DNA from: JBBRHH01 sp038222915
Lineage (GTDB): Bacteria > Planctomycetota > Phycisphaerae > Tepidisphaerales > Tepidisphaeraceae
Assembly: GCA_038222915.1 (NCBI GenBank)
Contig: JBBRHH010000088.1
Coordinates: 1-14,610, forward strand
Direction: 5' to 3'
Length of the DNA: 14,610 bases
In this document: one piece after another, positions 1 through 5,788 of the stretch
How positions within the stretch are numbered: the first letter of the stretch is position 1
How the letters are laid out: each line of letters begins with the position of its first letter
Made by a program: the position numbers and the translations under genes
The notes under the pieces: model-generated
Database searches by the model: none
What the model was told of the DNA's origin: nothing
What the model saw: the letters and a program-made list of their open reading frames with translations, nothing else

Positions 1-1295
1 CCAGCGCGGTGCGCGAGGCGGAGAACGGCGGGGATTTTATTGAGCGGGCGCGGAGTGAGCTGGGGATTAATATCCGGGTGGTGAGTGCGCGGGAGGAGGC
101 GCGGCTGATTTATCTAGGGGTGCGGGAGCGGGTGGAACTGGCGGGCGGGCCGCATTTTATTACGGATATTGGCGGCGGGAGTACTGAGTTTGTGGTGGCG
201 GATGATAGCCGGGCGGTTTTGCTGGAGAGCCGGAAACTGGGGGCGGCGCGGATGACGGCGAAGTACATCAAGTCGGATCCGGTGGATGCGAAGGAGATCA
301 AGAACCTGCTGGCGCATTATGCGCTGGAGCTTGGGCCGCTTTGTGCGCAGATTGTGGCGCTCAAGCCTGTAAAGGCGATTGGGACGAGCGGGACGCTGGA
401 AAACCTGGCGGCGATGTCGGGTGGGGTTTCGACGAAGAGTGAGGATGGATTTTGTGGGGTGATTGTGCGGGCACGGCTGAAGCGGGTGGTGGCGCAATTG
501 CTGGAGAGCCGGACGAAGGATCGGGCGAGGATGAAGGGGCTGGATAGCCAGCGGCAGGATCAGATTATCGCGGGGGCGCTTTTGGTGGCGGAGCTGATGG
601 AGCGGATCGATCTGAAGGAAATTCATATCACCAACTCGGCGCTGCGCGAGGGGATTCTCGCGGATTATCTGGAGAAGCATCTGCCGGAGCATGTGATCCG
701 GCGGCAGGTGCCGGACCCGCGGCGGCGGAGTGTGCTGGATCTGGCGCGGCGGTGCGACTGGCATCAACTGCATGCGGAACATGTGGCGAAGCTGGCGCTG
801 CAGCTGTTCGATCAGCTCAAGGGGATACACAACCTCGACGCGAAGGCGCGGGAGCTGATTGAGTATGGGGCGATGTTGCATGACATTGGCTGGCATATTG
901 CGGGGAACAAGCACCACAAGCACAGCATGTATCTTGTGCTCAACGGGGATTTGAAGGGATTTACTGAGGAAGAGACGCAGGTGATTGCGAATATCGCGCG
1001 ATATCACCGCAAGTCGGATCCGACGATCAAGCATGAGTCGTTTGCTATGTTGTCGAATGAGGCGCGACAGGTCGTGCGGGTGGGGGCGGCACTGTTGCGG
1101 CTGGCGGATGGACTGGATCGGAGCCATTGCCGGGTGATCACGGAGATGAAATGCCGGGTGCTGCGGAGCGGGGTGGACGTGCGGATTGAGGGGAAGGGAG
1201 ATGCGGAACTGGATATCTGGGGGGCGCGGCGGAAAATGGGGTTGTTTGCGGAAGTGTTTGAACGCAGCATCAGCTTTGAGCAGACCAAGCGGTAG
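1..1295 (+). CDS. ppx: Exopolyphosphatase / pppGpp phosphohydrolase (Ppx/GppA family) with C-terminal HD domain, 5' truncated by window edge
   Basis: Enzymes of this family release phosphate from the end of polyphosphate chains and/or convert pppGpp to ppGpp in the cytoplasm. The reading frame is open from base 3, and the first residues (SAVREAENG) match the family's conserved S-A-x-R-E-A segment, so roughly the first 100 residues lie outside the window. The GTG at 9 is internal, not the start. The glycine-rich phosphate-binding motif DIGGGSTEF lies at about 165-195. After the actin-like fold comes an HD-type region: HAEHV near 771, LHDIGWH near 880-897, then a His-rich stretch (HHKHS) and ARYHRKS. 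This order matches long Ppx proteins such as E. coli Ppx (about 510 residues), not short GppA-like forms. The stop is TAG at 1293-1295. Family assignment is firm; whether polyphosphate or pppGpp is the main substrate cannot be read from the sequence. Confidence 0.93.
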   Translation, partial: SAVREAENGGDFIERARSELGINIRVVSAREEARLIYLGVRERVELAGGPHFITDIGGGSTEFVVADDSRAVLLESRKLGAARMTAKYIKSDPVDAKEIKNLLAHYALELGPLCAQIVALKPVKAIGTSGTLENLAAMSGGVSTKSEDGFCGVIVRARLKRVVAQLLESRTKDRARMKGLDSQRQDQIIAGALLVAELMERIDLKEIHITNSALREGILADYLEKHLPEHVIRRQVPDPRRRSVLDLARRCDWHQLHAEHVAKLALQLFDQLKGIHNLDAKARELIEYGAMLHDIGWHIAGNKHHKHSMYLVLNGDLKGFTEEETQVIANIARYHRKSDPTIKHESFAMLSNEARQVVRVGAALLRLADGLDRSHCRVITEMKCRVLRSGVDVRIEGKGDAELDIWGARRKMGLFAEVFERSISFEQTKR

Positions 1296-1310
1296 TCTCC
1301 AATAGAAACT

Positions 1311-1355
1311 AAAAATGCCTCAAGGCCGCCGGTGAATGGTGGAAGCCTTGAGGCA
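1311..1355 (-). terminator. Intrinsic terminator of the minus-strand secreted protein
   Basis: A perfect 11-bp inverted repeat (arms 1316-1326 and 1345-1355, TGCCTCAAGGC and its complement) encloses an 18-nt loop. Read on the minus strand, the second arm is followed at once by five T residues (1315-1311) and then AGTTTC. This is the classical stem plus U-tract, 40 bp after the stop of the minus-strand gene. On the + strand the stem is followed by CGCTGGG, so it should not work as a strong terminator for the exopolyphosphatase gene. Confidence 0.85.
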
Positions 1356-1394
1356 CGCTGGGAAGACACTCGTTCACATTTCGTACTTCGTCGC

Positions 1395-1979
1395 TTAGCA
1401 CGCGACTGTGCTGAGCAGGCGTCCGTCCATTGCGACATGGACGTCGAAGTTGCCGTTGCGGCTGGTCAGGAGGAAGCGGTAGAACTCGAGGCCGTCCTGA
1501 CGGACGAAGCGGGCGTTTTCGACTGCGCCGAGGTTCTGGGCGCTGACGGTGTTGAGCACGAAGGCCGGGATGGTGTTGAGGCCGACGGTGATGTCGGTGT
1601 TGGGCTCAACGTAGACCGGCGCGGGGACATACACGGGCTCGGGAACGTAGACGGTCGGCGGCGCGTAGACCGGCCCGATGCCGATGTGGATGCGGTCGCT
1701 GTGCCAGTCGCGGTCGTGCCAGTCGCGGTTCACGCGGATGTCGCGATCTACGTGGATGTCGTGATTGACACGGACGTCGCGCTCGACTCGGATATCGCGC
1801 TGGATGCGGGTGTTGTCGAAGTGGTCGTCGCGGCGGTCATTGCCGCGCACTTCGCGGGTTTCGGTTCGGACATCCTTGTGGGTTTCGGTTCGGACGTTGG
1901 CCGCGCTTGCGAAGGTTGGGGCGGCCAAGGACAGGCCGGCGGTCAGAGCAAGAGCGGCGATGGATTTGAGACGCAACAT
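1395..1979 (-). CDS. Small secreted protein with RDxxV and YVP repeats, unknown function
   Basis: A 194-residue protein that I do not recognise by name. The chosen ATG (1979) is preceded by GAGG with 7-nt spacing and starts a clear signal peptide: residues 1-27 have K/R, then a hydrophobic core, then ASA-A. The mature part opens with two copies of an 8-residue unit starting VRTET (residues 29-44), encoded by an exact 16-nt DNA repeat 24 nt apart (1856-1871 and 1880-1895). Residues 60-92 are a charged tandem array of about six residues per unit (RDIRV, RDVRV, HDIHV, RDIRV, RDWHD). Residues 102-126 are a PVY-rich stretch with VYVPEP/VYVPAP units. The C-terminal 65 residues look globular and end in Cys; the segment with YRFLLTSRNG and DGRLLS resembles PepSY-like folds, but only weakly. 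It is probably periplasmic or envelope-bound. It is monocistronic, with its own terminator, and divergent from the HAD gene. Confidence 0.8.
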   Translation of the reverse strand: MLRLKSIAALALTAGLSLAAPTFASAANVRTETHKDVRTETREVRGNDRRDDHFDNTRIQRDIRVERDVRVNHDIHVDRDIRVNRDWHDRDWHSDRIHIGIGPVYAPPTVYVPEPVYVPAPVYVEPNTDITVGLNTIPAFVLNTVSAQNLGAVENARFVRQDGLEFYRFLLTSRNGNFDVHVAMDGRLLSTVAC

Positions 1980-2181
1980 AAGGCACCTCGTAGGGTTAGA
2001 GTTCAAATTTCTTTCGTACACTGAGAGTAAGACCGCAGGCAGTGGAAATGGTTAGCATGCGAACTAATTATAATATGGAGCGGTGATGTATAAGCTGAAT
2101 GCTGTCGTTTTTGGCGGTTTTGCGTTACCTTGCAGCGGAATACGTGGGCCACGCTTTTGGATTGGCAGGAATATTTAAAGT
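1980..2181. promoter_or_regulatory. Divergent intergenic region with AT-rich promoter candidates
   Basis: This 202-bp gap separates the secreted repeat protein (minus) from the HAD phosphatase (plus). It holds an AT island at 2062-2076. TATAAT can be read there on both strands (2069-2074 on plus, 2072-2067 on minus) because ATTATAAT is nearly self-complementary. A second -10-like box, TATAAG, lies at 2089-2094 on plus. I could not match good -35 hexamers at 16-18 bp for any of these, so the individual assignments are uncertain. Confidence 0.35.
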
Positions 2182-3051
2182 ATGAACGAGCCGGCCGTTT
2201 TTTTCGACCGCGACAACACGCTTATTGTCAGCGATGGTTATCTTGGAGATCCTTCCCAGGTGGTTCTGGTGGATGGGGCCGCACAGGCGGTTGCGGCCAT
2301 CAAGAGGCTGGGATTTGCCACGGTGGTTTGTTCGAACCAGAGCGGGGTGGCGCGCGGGATGTTTGATGAGGAGGCGGTGCGCGCGGTGAACCGGCGGGTG
2401 GATGAGTTGCTTGGGCATGGCAATTCGGGGGCGGTGATTGATCGACATGAGTATTGTCCGTTTCATCCGCAGGGGTCGGTGGAGAAGTATCGGTTGGAGA
2501 GCGACCTGCGAAAGCCTCGGCCGGGGATGTTTCATGAGGCCGCGAAGGCGATGGGGATTGATTTGACGCGGAGTTGGATGATTGGGGATGCGCCGCGGGA
2601 TGTGGAGGCGGGGAAGGCGGCGGGGTGCAGGACGATTCTGTTTAGAGATGCTTCGCTTTCGCCTTCGCCGGCTTCGGTGGGAGGGAACGGGGTGAAGGCT
2701 GATTTTGTGGTGGCGAGTCTGGCGGAGGCTGCGGAGATTGTGCGAACGCATCGGGATGACACGGTGGATGATCCTGAAATCAAGACGAAGCCAGCGGCGC
2801 AGACGCCGCTGACGCTGGAGAAGCTGGGGGACCAGATTCTTTCGGAGTTGCGGCATCACAAGGAACACGCGGGGTCGGAGTTTTCGGTGACGAAGCTGCT
2901 GGCGGGGATTGTTCAGGTAATCGTGTTGGCCGCGCTGTTTTATGCTTATCTGAGCCGGAACGATTTGCCGGAGGCGCAGGCGGTGCTGACGCTGGCGATG
3001 GTGCTGCAGGCGATGACGATCGCGCTCTTGCTGATGGGGCATCAGCGGTAA
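2182..3051 (+). CDS. HAD-superfamily sugar-bisphosphate phosphatase (GmhB / histidinol-phosphatase type) with C-terminal membrane anchor
   Basis: A 289-residue protein whose first ~190 residues follow the GmhB group of HAD phosphatases, which remove a phosphate from D-glycero-manno-heptose 1,7-bisphosphate or similar sugar phosphates. Visible motifs are FFDRDNT (residues 7-13, nucleophile D9 and acid/base D11), SNQSGVARG (51-59), RKPRPGM (110-116, Lys 111) and MIGDAPRD (133-140). The zinc loop is degenerate: YCPFHP (91-96) keeps a Cys and a His, but the usual CxC before RKP is SDL (107-109). Unlike usual GmhB (about 190 residues), it has a linker (191-210), a charged helix (211-235) and two likely membrane helices (about 237-257 and 265-285). 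The start ATG follows AGGA (2167-2170) with 11-nt spacing. The substrate is unproven. Heptose biosynthesis genes are not visible nearby, so a house-cleaning or other sugar phosphate role is possible. Confidence 0.85.
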   Translation: MNEPAVFFDRDNTLIVSDGYLGDPSQVVLVDGAAQAVAAIKRLGFATVVCSNQSGVARGMFDEEAVRAVNRRVDELLGHGNSGAVIDRHEYCPFHPQGSVEKYRLESDLRKPRPGMFHEAAKAMGIDLTRSWMIGDAPRDVEAGKAAGCRTILFRDASLSPSPASVGGNGVKADFVVASLAEAAEIVRTHRDDTVDDPEIKTKPAAQTPLTLEKLGDQILSELRHHKEHAGSEFSVTKLLAGIVQVIVLAALFYAYLSRNDLPEAQAVLTLAMVLQAMTIALLLMGHQR

Positions 3052-3058
3052 GTTTTTA

Positions 3059-3940
3059 TCACGGGACGGGCAAGGTGGCGGGGAGCGCGGCGGGGCGGGT
3101 TGCGGGGGAACGCATTTTGATGGCGATGTTGCAGGCCTTGCGCTCGCCGTTGGCGTCGGTGTATGCGAGGACGCTTTTCATTGCTTCAGGAACGGGTGTT
3201 TCGCCACGGAGTTGGCGTGCGGTGAACTCGATCTGGGTGTGGGTTTCTTTGTGGACGATGGTTATGTCATCGAGATAAAGATTGGCGTCGGATTCGGGGA
3301 ACCAGTTGACGGAGGTGGGGGTGGATTTCCAATCGATGGAGATGGTGAATGGGGCGGACTGGTTGTCGGCGGGGAGCTGGCCAGCGGTGGTGATGTGGAT
3401 GGAGGGTTCGTTGGCGGCGTCGATGGGAATGCGGGATTGCCAAAGTTTGAAGGCGACCTGGTTGAAGGGGCGCGGGGCTGGATCGACGGGGAGTTTAAGT
3501 TTCAGTTCGGCGAGGCCTGGGATGGAGTCTTTTTCGCAGGCGAGCCAGTTGGCTCGGGCGGCGAGGGTAACTATGCCTGAAACGTCTGGGGGCGGGGTGA
3601 TCGTTGTGTAGAGGAGGACGCCGGTGGAGTAGCCGTAGGCGACGGTGTCGCTGCCGGGTTGATCGAAGCGGATGGGTGTTGGCCACTGGAGTTGGCCGGC
3701 TTTGAAGCCTTCGGGGAGGTCGAGTTTGATGGAGGTGGTGAGGCCTGCGTCGCCGGGATTTTTCCAATAAATGTGCCACTCGGGTTTGATGGTGAAGAGG
3801 ACGCCGAGGCGGAAGGGCTGGCCGGGCTGGATGGAGCGGACGTCGGCGATGAGGATGGCCTGGACGAGGTCTTCGGGGGAGGTGGCGCGGGTAGAGGGGG
3901 CTAAGGCGAGGAGGGAGAGGAGGAATAGGGCGGGTTTCAC
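3059..3940 (-). CDS. Stand-alone DsbD-alpha-like (DsbC/DsbD N-terminal type) periplasmic protein
   Basis: A 293-residue exported protein. It begins with a GTG (3938-3940) and a signal peptide, MKPALFLLSLLALAP then TRA-TS near residue 19. The body matches the N-terminal domain of DsbD/ScsB-type thiol:disulfide interchange proteins: WHIYWKNPGDAGL (55-67), LPEGF (75-79), LQWPTPIRF (84-92), AYGYSTGVLLY (101-111), then NWLACEKDSIPGL (131-143). In typical members this last segment reads C-x3-C-I-P-G; here the second cysteine is Ser 139, leaving Cys 135 without its usual partner (a further Cys is at 270). The transmembrane electron-transfer domain and the C-terminal thioredoxin domain of full-length DsbD are absent, and no gene for them is adjacent. 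It ends in a Pro/Ala-rich tail. Its stop is 7 bp from the stop of the convergent HAD gene. No clear Shine-Dalgarno precedes the GTG, so the exact start is less certain than the family. Confidence 0.82.
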   Translation of the reverse strand: MKPALFLLSLLALAPSTRATSPEDLVQAILIADVRSIQPGQPFRLGVLFTIKPEWHIYWKNPGDAGLTTSIKLDLPEGFKAGQLQWPTPIRFDQPGSDTVAYGYSTGVLLYTTITPPPDVSGIVTLAARANWLACEKDSIPGLAELKLKLPVDPAPRPFNQVAFKLWQSRIPIDAANEPSIHITTAGQLPADNQSAPFTISIDWKSTPTSVNWFPESDANLYLDDITIVHKETHTQIEFTARQLRGETPVPEAMKSVLAYTDANGERKACNIAIKMRSPATRPAALPATLPVP

Positions 3941-4162
3941 AGGGGAGATTGTAACGGTGGAACGAGAACCTCCAACGATGCGAGCCGCGGGTGCTGGGTG
4001 GAGGGTGGTTGGACCTGATGTAGGCCGAGCGACAATGTGATGCCGTTGGCTGCGGCTGTTCGATAGCGGCCTTCCATTTTTAGGACAGCATCAGAACGAA
4101 CGATACGGGATTCTATCGGGAGTTAACCCCATTCCCCCACCGCTCCGATAAACTACCTATTC
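3941..4162. promoter_or_regulatory. Divergent intergenic region; weak promoter candidate for the acyltransferase
   Basis: This 222-bp gap lies between the divergent DsbD-alpha-like gene and the acyltransferase gene. The best promoter candidate on plus is TTAACC (4123-4128), 18 bp, then GATAAA (4147-4152). That would put transcription start only a few bases before the ATG at 4163, which also lacks a Shine-Dalgarno, so a very short leader is possible. A small inverted repeat (CGATA 4101-4105 / TATCG 4114-4118) sits just upstream. No small gene was seen. Confidence 0.28.
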
Positions 4163-4720
4163 ATGAAGCGTGCAAAAAATATTGTCAGGCCTTTGAAATA
4201 TTGGGCTATCTGGCTCAGGATCAAGCTTGTCGGCCCGCCGCGGGTGCTTACTTATAACAAGGAAACGAACGCTTACGTGCTCCGGCTGCTGGGGGCGAAG
4301 ATCAGTGAGAAGAATGTTCGGCTGCTTTCGCCGATTACGCTGCATCGATTTGATCTGAAGACCGACTTTTCCAATCTCACGATCGACGACGATTGTGTGC
4401 TCAATGGGAACAATTATCTGGACCTAAGTGCGAAGGTGACGCTGGAGAAGGGCGTGAGCCTGGGGCCGGGGGTGATTGTGATGTCCCATAACGCGTATAA
4501 CAGCAACGCGTTTTTGGAGGAGAAGCTGGCGCATACGTGCGGGATCAAGGATGTTTTGATCAAGGAGGGGGCGGGGATCAAGGCCGGGGCGGTGATTGTG
4601 ATGGGGGTGACCATCGGGAAGAATGCGGTGGTGGCGGCGAACGCCGTGGTGAATCGGGATGTGGACGATAACTGTTTTGTGGCCGGCGTTCCGGCCAAAC
4701 TGGTCAAATTGATTTCGTAA
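4163..4720 (+). CDS. Left-handed beta-helix acyltransferase (hexapeptide-repeat, WbbJ/maltose-acetyltransferase-like)
   Basis: A 185-residue protein of the LbetaH acyltransferase superfamily, which transfers acetyl or other acyl groups from CoA (or ACP) to sugars and similar acceptors. Residues 71-108 and 131-165 show the isoleucine-patch hexapeptide rhythm ([LIV]-G-x4), for example VTLEKGVSLGPGVIV and GIKAGAVIVMGVTIGKNAVV. His 109, in VMSHN, is in the position of the usual catalytic histidine. The C-terminal motif FVAGVPAKLVK (172-182) is the standard end of O-acetyltransferases of this family. The first ~60 residues are basic with an amphipathic or hydrophobic segment (WAIWLRIKLV), which may contact the membrane. 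The gene ends 43 bp before the BKACE gene on the same strand, so the two are probably co-transcribed. The acceptor cannot be predicted; surface polysaccharide or a small metabolite are the main options. Confidence 0.88.
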   Translation: MKRAKNIVRPLKYWAIWLRIKLVGPPRVLTYNKETNAYVLRLLGAKISEKNVRLLSPITLHRFDLKTDFSNLTIDDDCVLNGNNYLDLSAKVTLEKGVSLGPGVIVMSHNAYNSNAFLEEKLAHTCGIKDVLIKEGAGIKAGAVIVMGVTIGKNAVVAANAVVNRDVDDNCFVAGVPAKLVKLIS

Positions 4721-4763
4721 GCCTGGAAGCTCCGGGCTGAGGAAGAAACATGAGGCGCGTGTC

Positions 4764-5618
4764 ATGGATTTGATCGTCAATTTTACGCCGACCGGAATGA
4801 TCCCCACAAAGAAGATGACGGAACACGTTCCGGTCACGGTCGCGGAGATCGTGGCGGATGTTCGCGCGGCGGTGGAGATTGGGATCACCATGGTTCACCT
4901 CCATGCGCGCGATGAGATGGGGAACGCGTGTTCGAGCGCCAAAATTTACGGCGAGATCATCGGGGGCATCCGGGCGTTTGCGCCTGAGCTGGTGGTTTGC
5001 GTTTCGCTCAGCGGACGGACGCTGAAAAAATTTGAGGAGCGGGCCGAGCCGTTGACGCTGGAGGGGAACCTGAAGCCGGACATGGGGAGTCTGACTTTGA
5101 GCTCGCTCAATTTTAACCGGGTAGAGAGCATGAATTCGCCCGACATGATCCGGGCGCTGGCGGAGAAGATGAAGGAGCGGGGCGTGGTGCCGGAGCTGGA
5201 GGCGTTTGACGCGGGGATGATCAATTACGCGAAGTATCTGGAGCGAAAAGAAATCCTGCGGGCCCCCCACTACTTCAATCTTTTACTGGGGAACATTGCG
5301 TGCGCGCAGGCGGATTTGCTGCACGCGGGAATCATGGTGCGGGATCTGCCGCCCGATTCGTATTGGAGCTTTGCGGGGATTGGCGACAAGCAGTTGATGA
5401 TGAACGCGCTGGCGATTACGGCCGGCGGGGGTGTGCGGGTGGGATTGGAAGACAACATCTGGTTTGATGCGGAGGGGACGCAGAAGGCAACGAACGCGGG
5501 GCTGCTGAAGCGGATTCATGTGATTGCCAAGGCGTGTGAGCGGAGGGTGATGACGCCGGGGGAATTTCGGAAGCTGTTGAACTTGGAGCCGGGGAACGGG
5601 CGGTATGGGCGGGCGTGA
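4764..5618 (+). CDS. BKACE family enzyme (3-keto-5-aminohexanoate cleavage enzyme-like, DUF849)
   Basis: A 284-residue TIM-barrel enzyme of the beta-keto acid cleavage family. Known members condense a beta-keto acid with acetyl-CoA, giving acetoacetate and a new acyl-CoA; the founding member Kce acts in lysine fermentation. The signature motifs are present: VHLHARD (44-50, zinc ligands His 45 and His 47), GSLTLSSLNF (108-117), PELEAFDAGM (143-152) and GVRVGLEDN (223-231, third zinc ligand Glu 229). These correspond to His46, His48 and Glu230 of Kce. GEFRKLLNL near the end is the typical C-terminus. The ATG at 4764 follows GAGG (4752-4755) with 8-nt spacing. No other lysine-fermentation gene is nearby, and most of this family uses other keto acids, so the substrate should be left open. 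Pairing with an acyltransferase suggests a small acyl-CoA-linked metabolic unit, which is inference. Confidence 0.93.
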   Translation: MDLIVNFTPTGMIPTKKMTEHVPVTVAEIVADVRAAVEIGITMVHLHARDEMGNACSSAKIYGEIIGGIRAFAPELVVCVSLSGRTLKKFEERAEPLTLEGNLKPDMGSLTLSSLNFNRVESMNSPDMIRALAEKMKERGVVPELEAFDAGMINYAKYLERKEILRAPHYFNLLLGNIACAQADLLHAGIMVRDLPPDSYWSFAGIGDKQLMMNALAITAGGGVRVGLEDNIWFDAEGTQKATNAGLLKRIHVIAKACERRVMTPGEFRKLLNLEPGNGRYGRA

Positions 5619-5788
5619 GGAGCGAGCACCAGGCTTTGCCTGACGGATCGACGTGCGGTGTTGGCCCGCCGCGGGCGATTTAAGCTGGGGCGATCCTGCG
5701 CGCCCCCACCTTGCCCGGTGCTGGAATCCTTCCCACCTTCTCGCATACGATATCGCCAACGCACAACACAATGCTTTTGGAGAACCCC
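5619..5788. other. Intergenic region holding an abrupt GC-skew switch
   Basis: In 60-base rows counted on the + strand, G exceeds C up to this gap (row 5581-5640: 28 G, 14 C; row 5641-5700: 25 G, 16 C). The sign reverses in the next rows (5701-5760: 10 G, 27 C; 5761-5820: 14 G, 22 C). Sampled rows further left and right keep the same signs even where genes lie on the minus strand. No mobile element or evident dif-like palindrome was recognised here. Only a TACGAT box (5746-5751), without a matching -35, could serve as a promoter for the peptidase gene. Confidence 0.7.
5630..5680 (+). terminator. Two short hairpins after the BKACE gene, possible weak terminator
   Basis: CAGGC-TTT-GCCTG (5630-5642) and GCCCG-CCG-CGGGC (5664-5676) are perfect 5-bp stems with 3-nt loops, 12 and 46 bp after the stop. 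The second is followed by GATTT, a poor U-tract. They may slow or end transcription before the M16 peptidase gene, but neither is a textbook terminator. Confidence 0.3.

Noticed and set aside
9..11. GTG as start codon of the exopolyphosphatase
   Set aside because: The frame is open to base 3, and the preceding residues already match the conserved S-A-x-R-E-A segment, which is internal in the family.
114..1127. Long open frame on the minus strand opposite the exopolyphosphatase gene
   Set aside because: Its product is Arg/Pro/His/Leu-rich low-complexity sequence with no motif, the typical complement of a GC-rich gene whose own strand shows clear family motifs.
1701..1729. Short direct DNA repeats as a possible CRISPR or mobile-element repeat
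   Set aside because: They are in frame and encode the tandem peptide units of the secreted protein; there are no spacers or flanking duplications.
2125..3042. Long minus-strand open frame opposite the HAD phosphatase gene
   Set aside because: Arg/His/Pro-rich product without motifs; the plus strand carries all four HAD motifs.
5741..5770. Possible dif-like recombination site at the skew switch
   Set aside because: CGCATA resembles half of a XerC arm, but no XerD-like arm follows at the right spacing, so it is not supported by eye.
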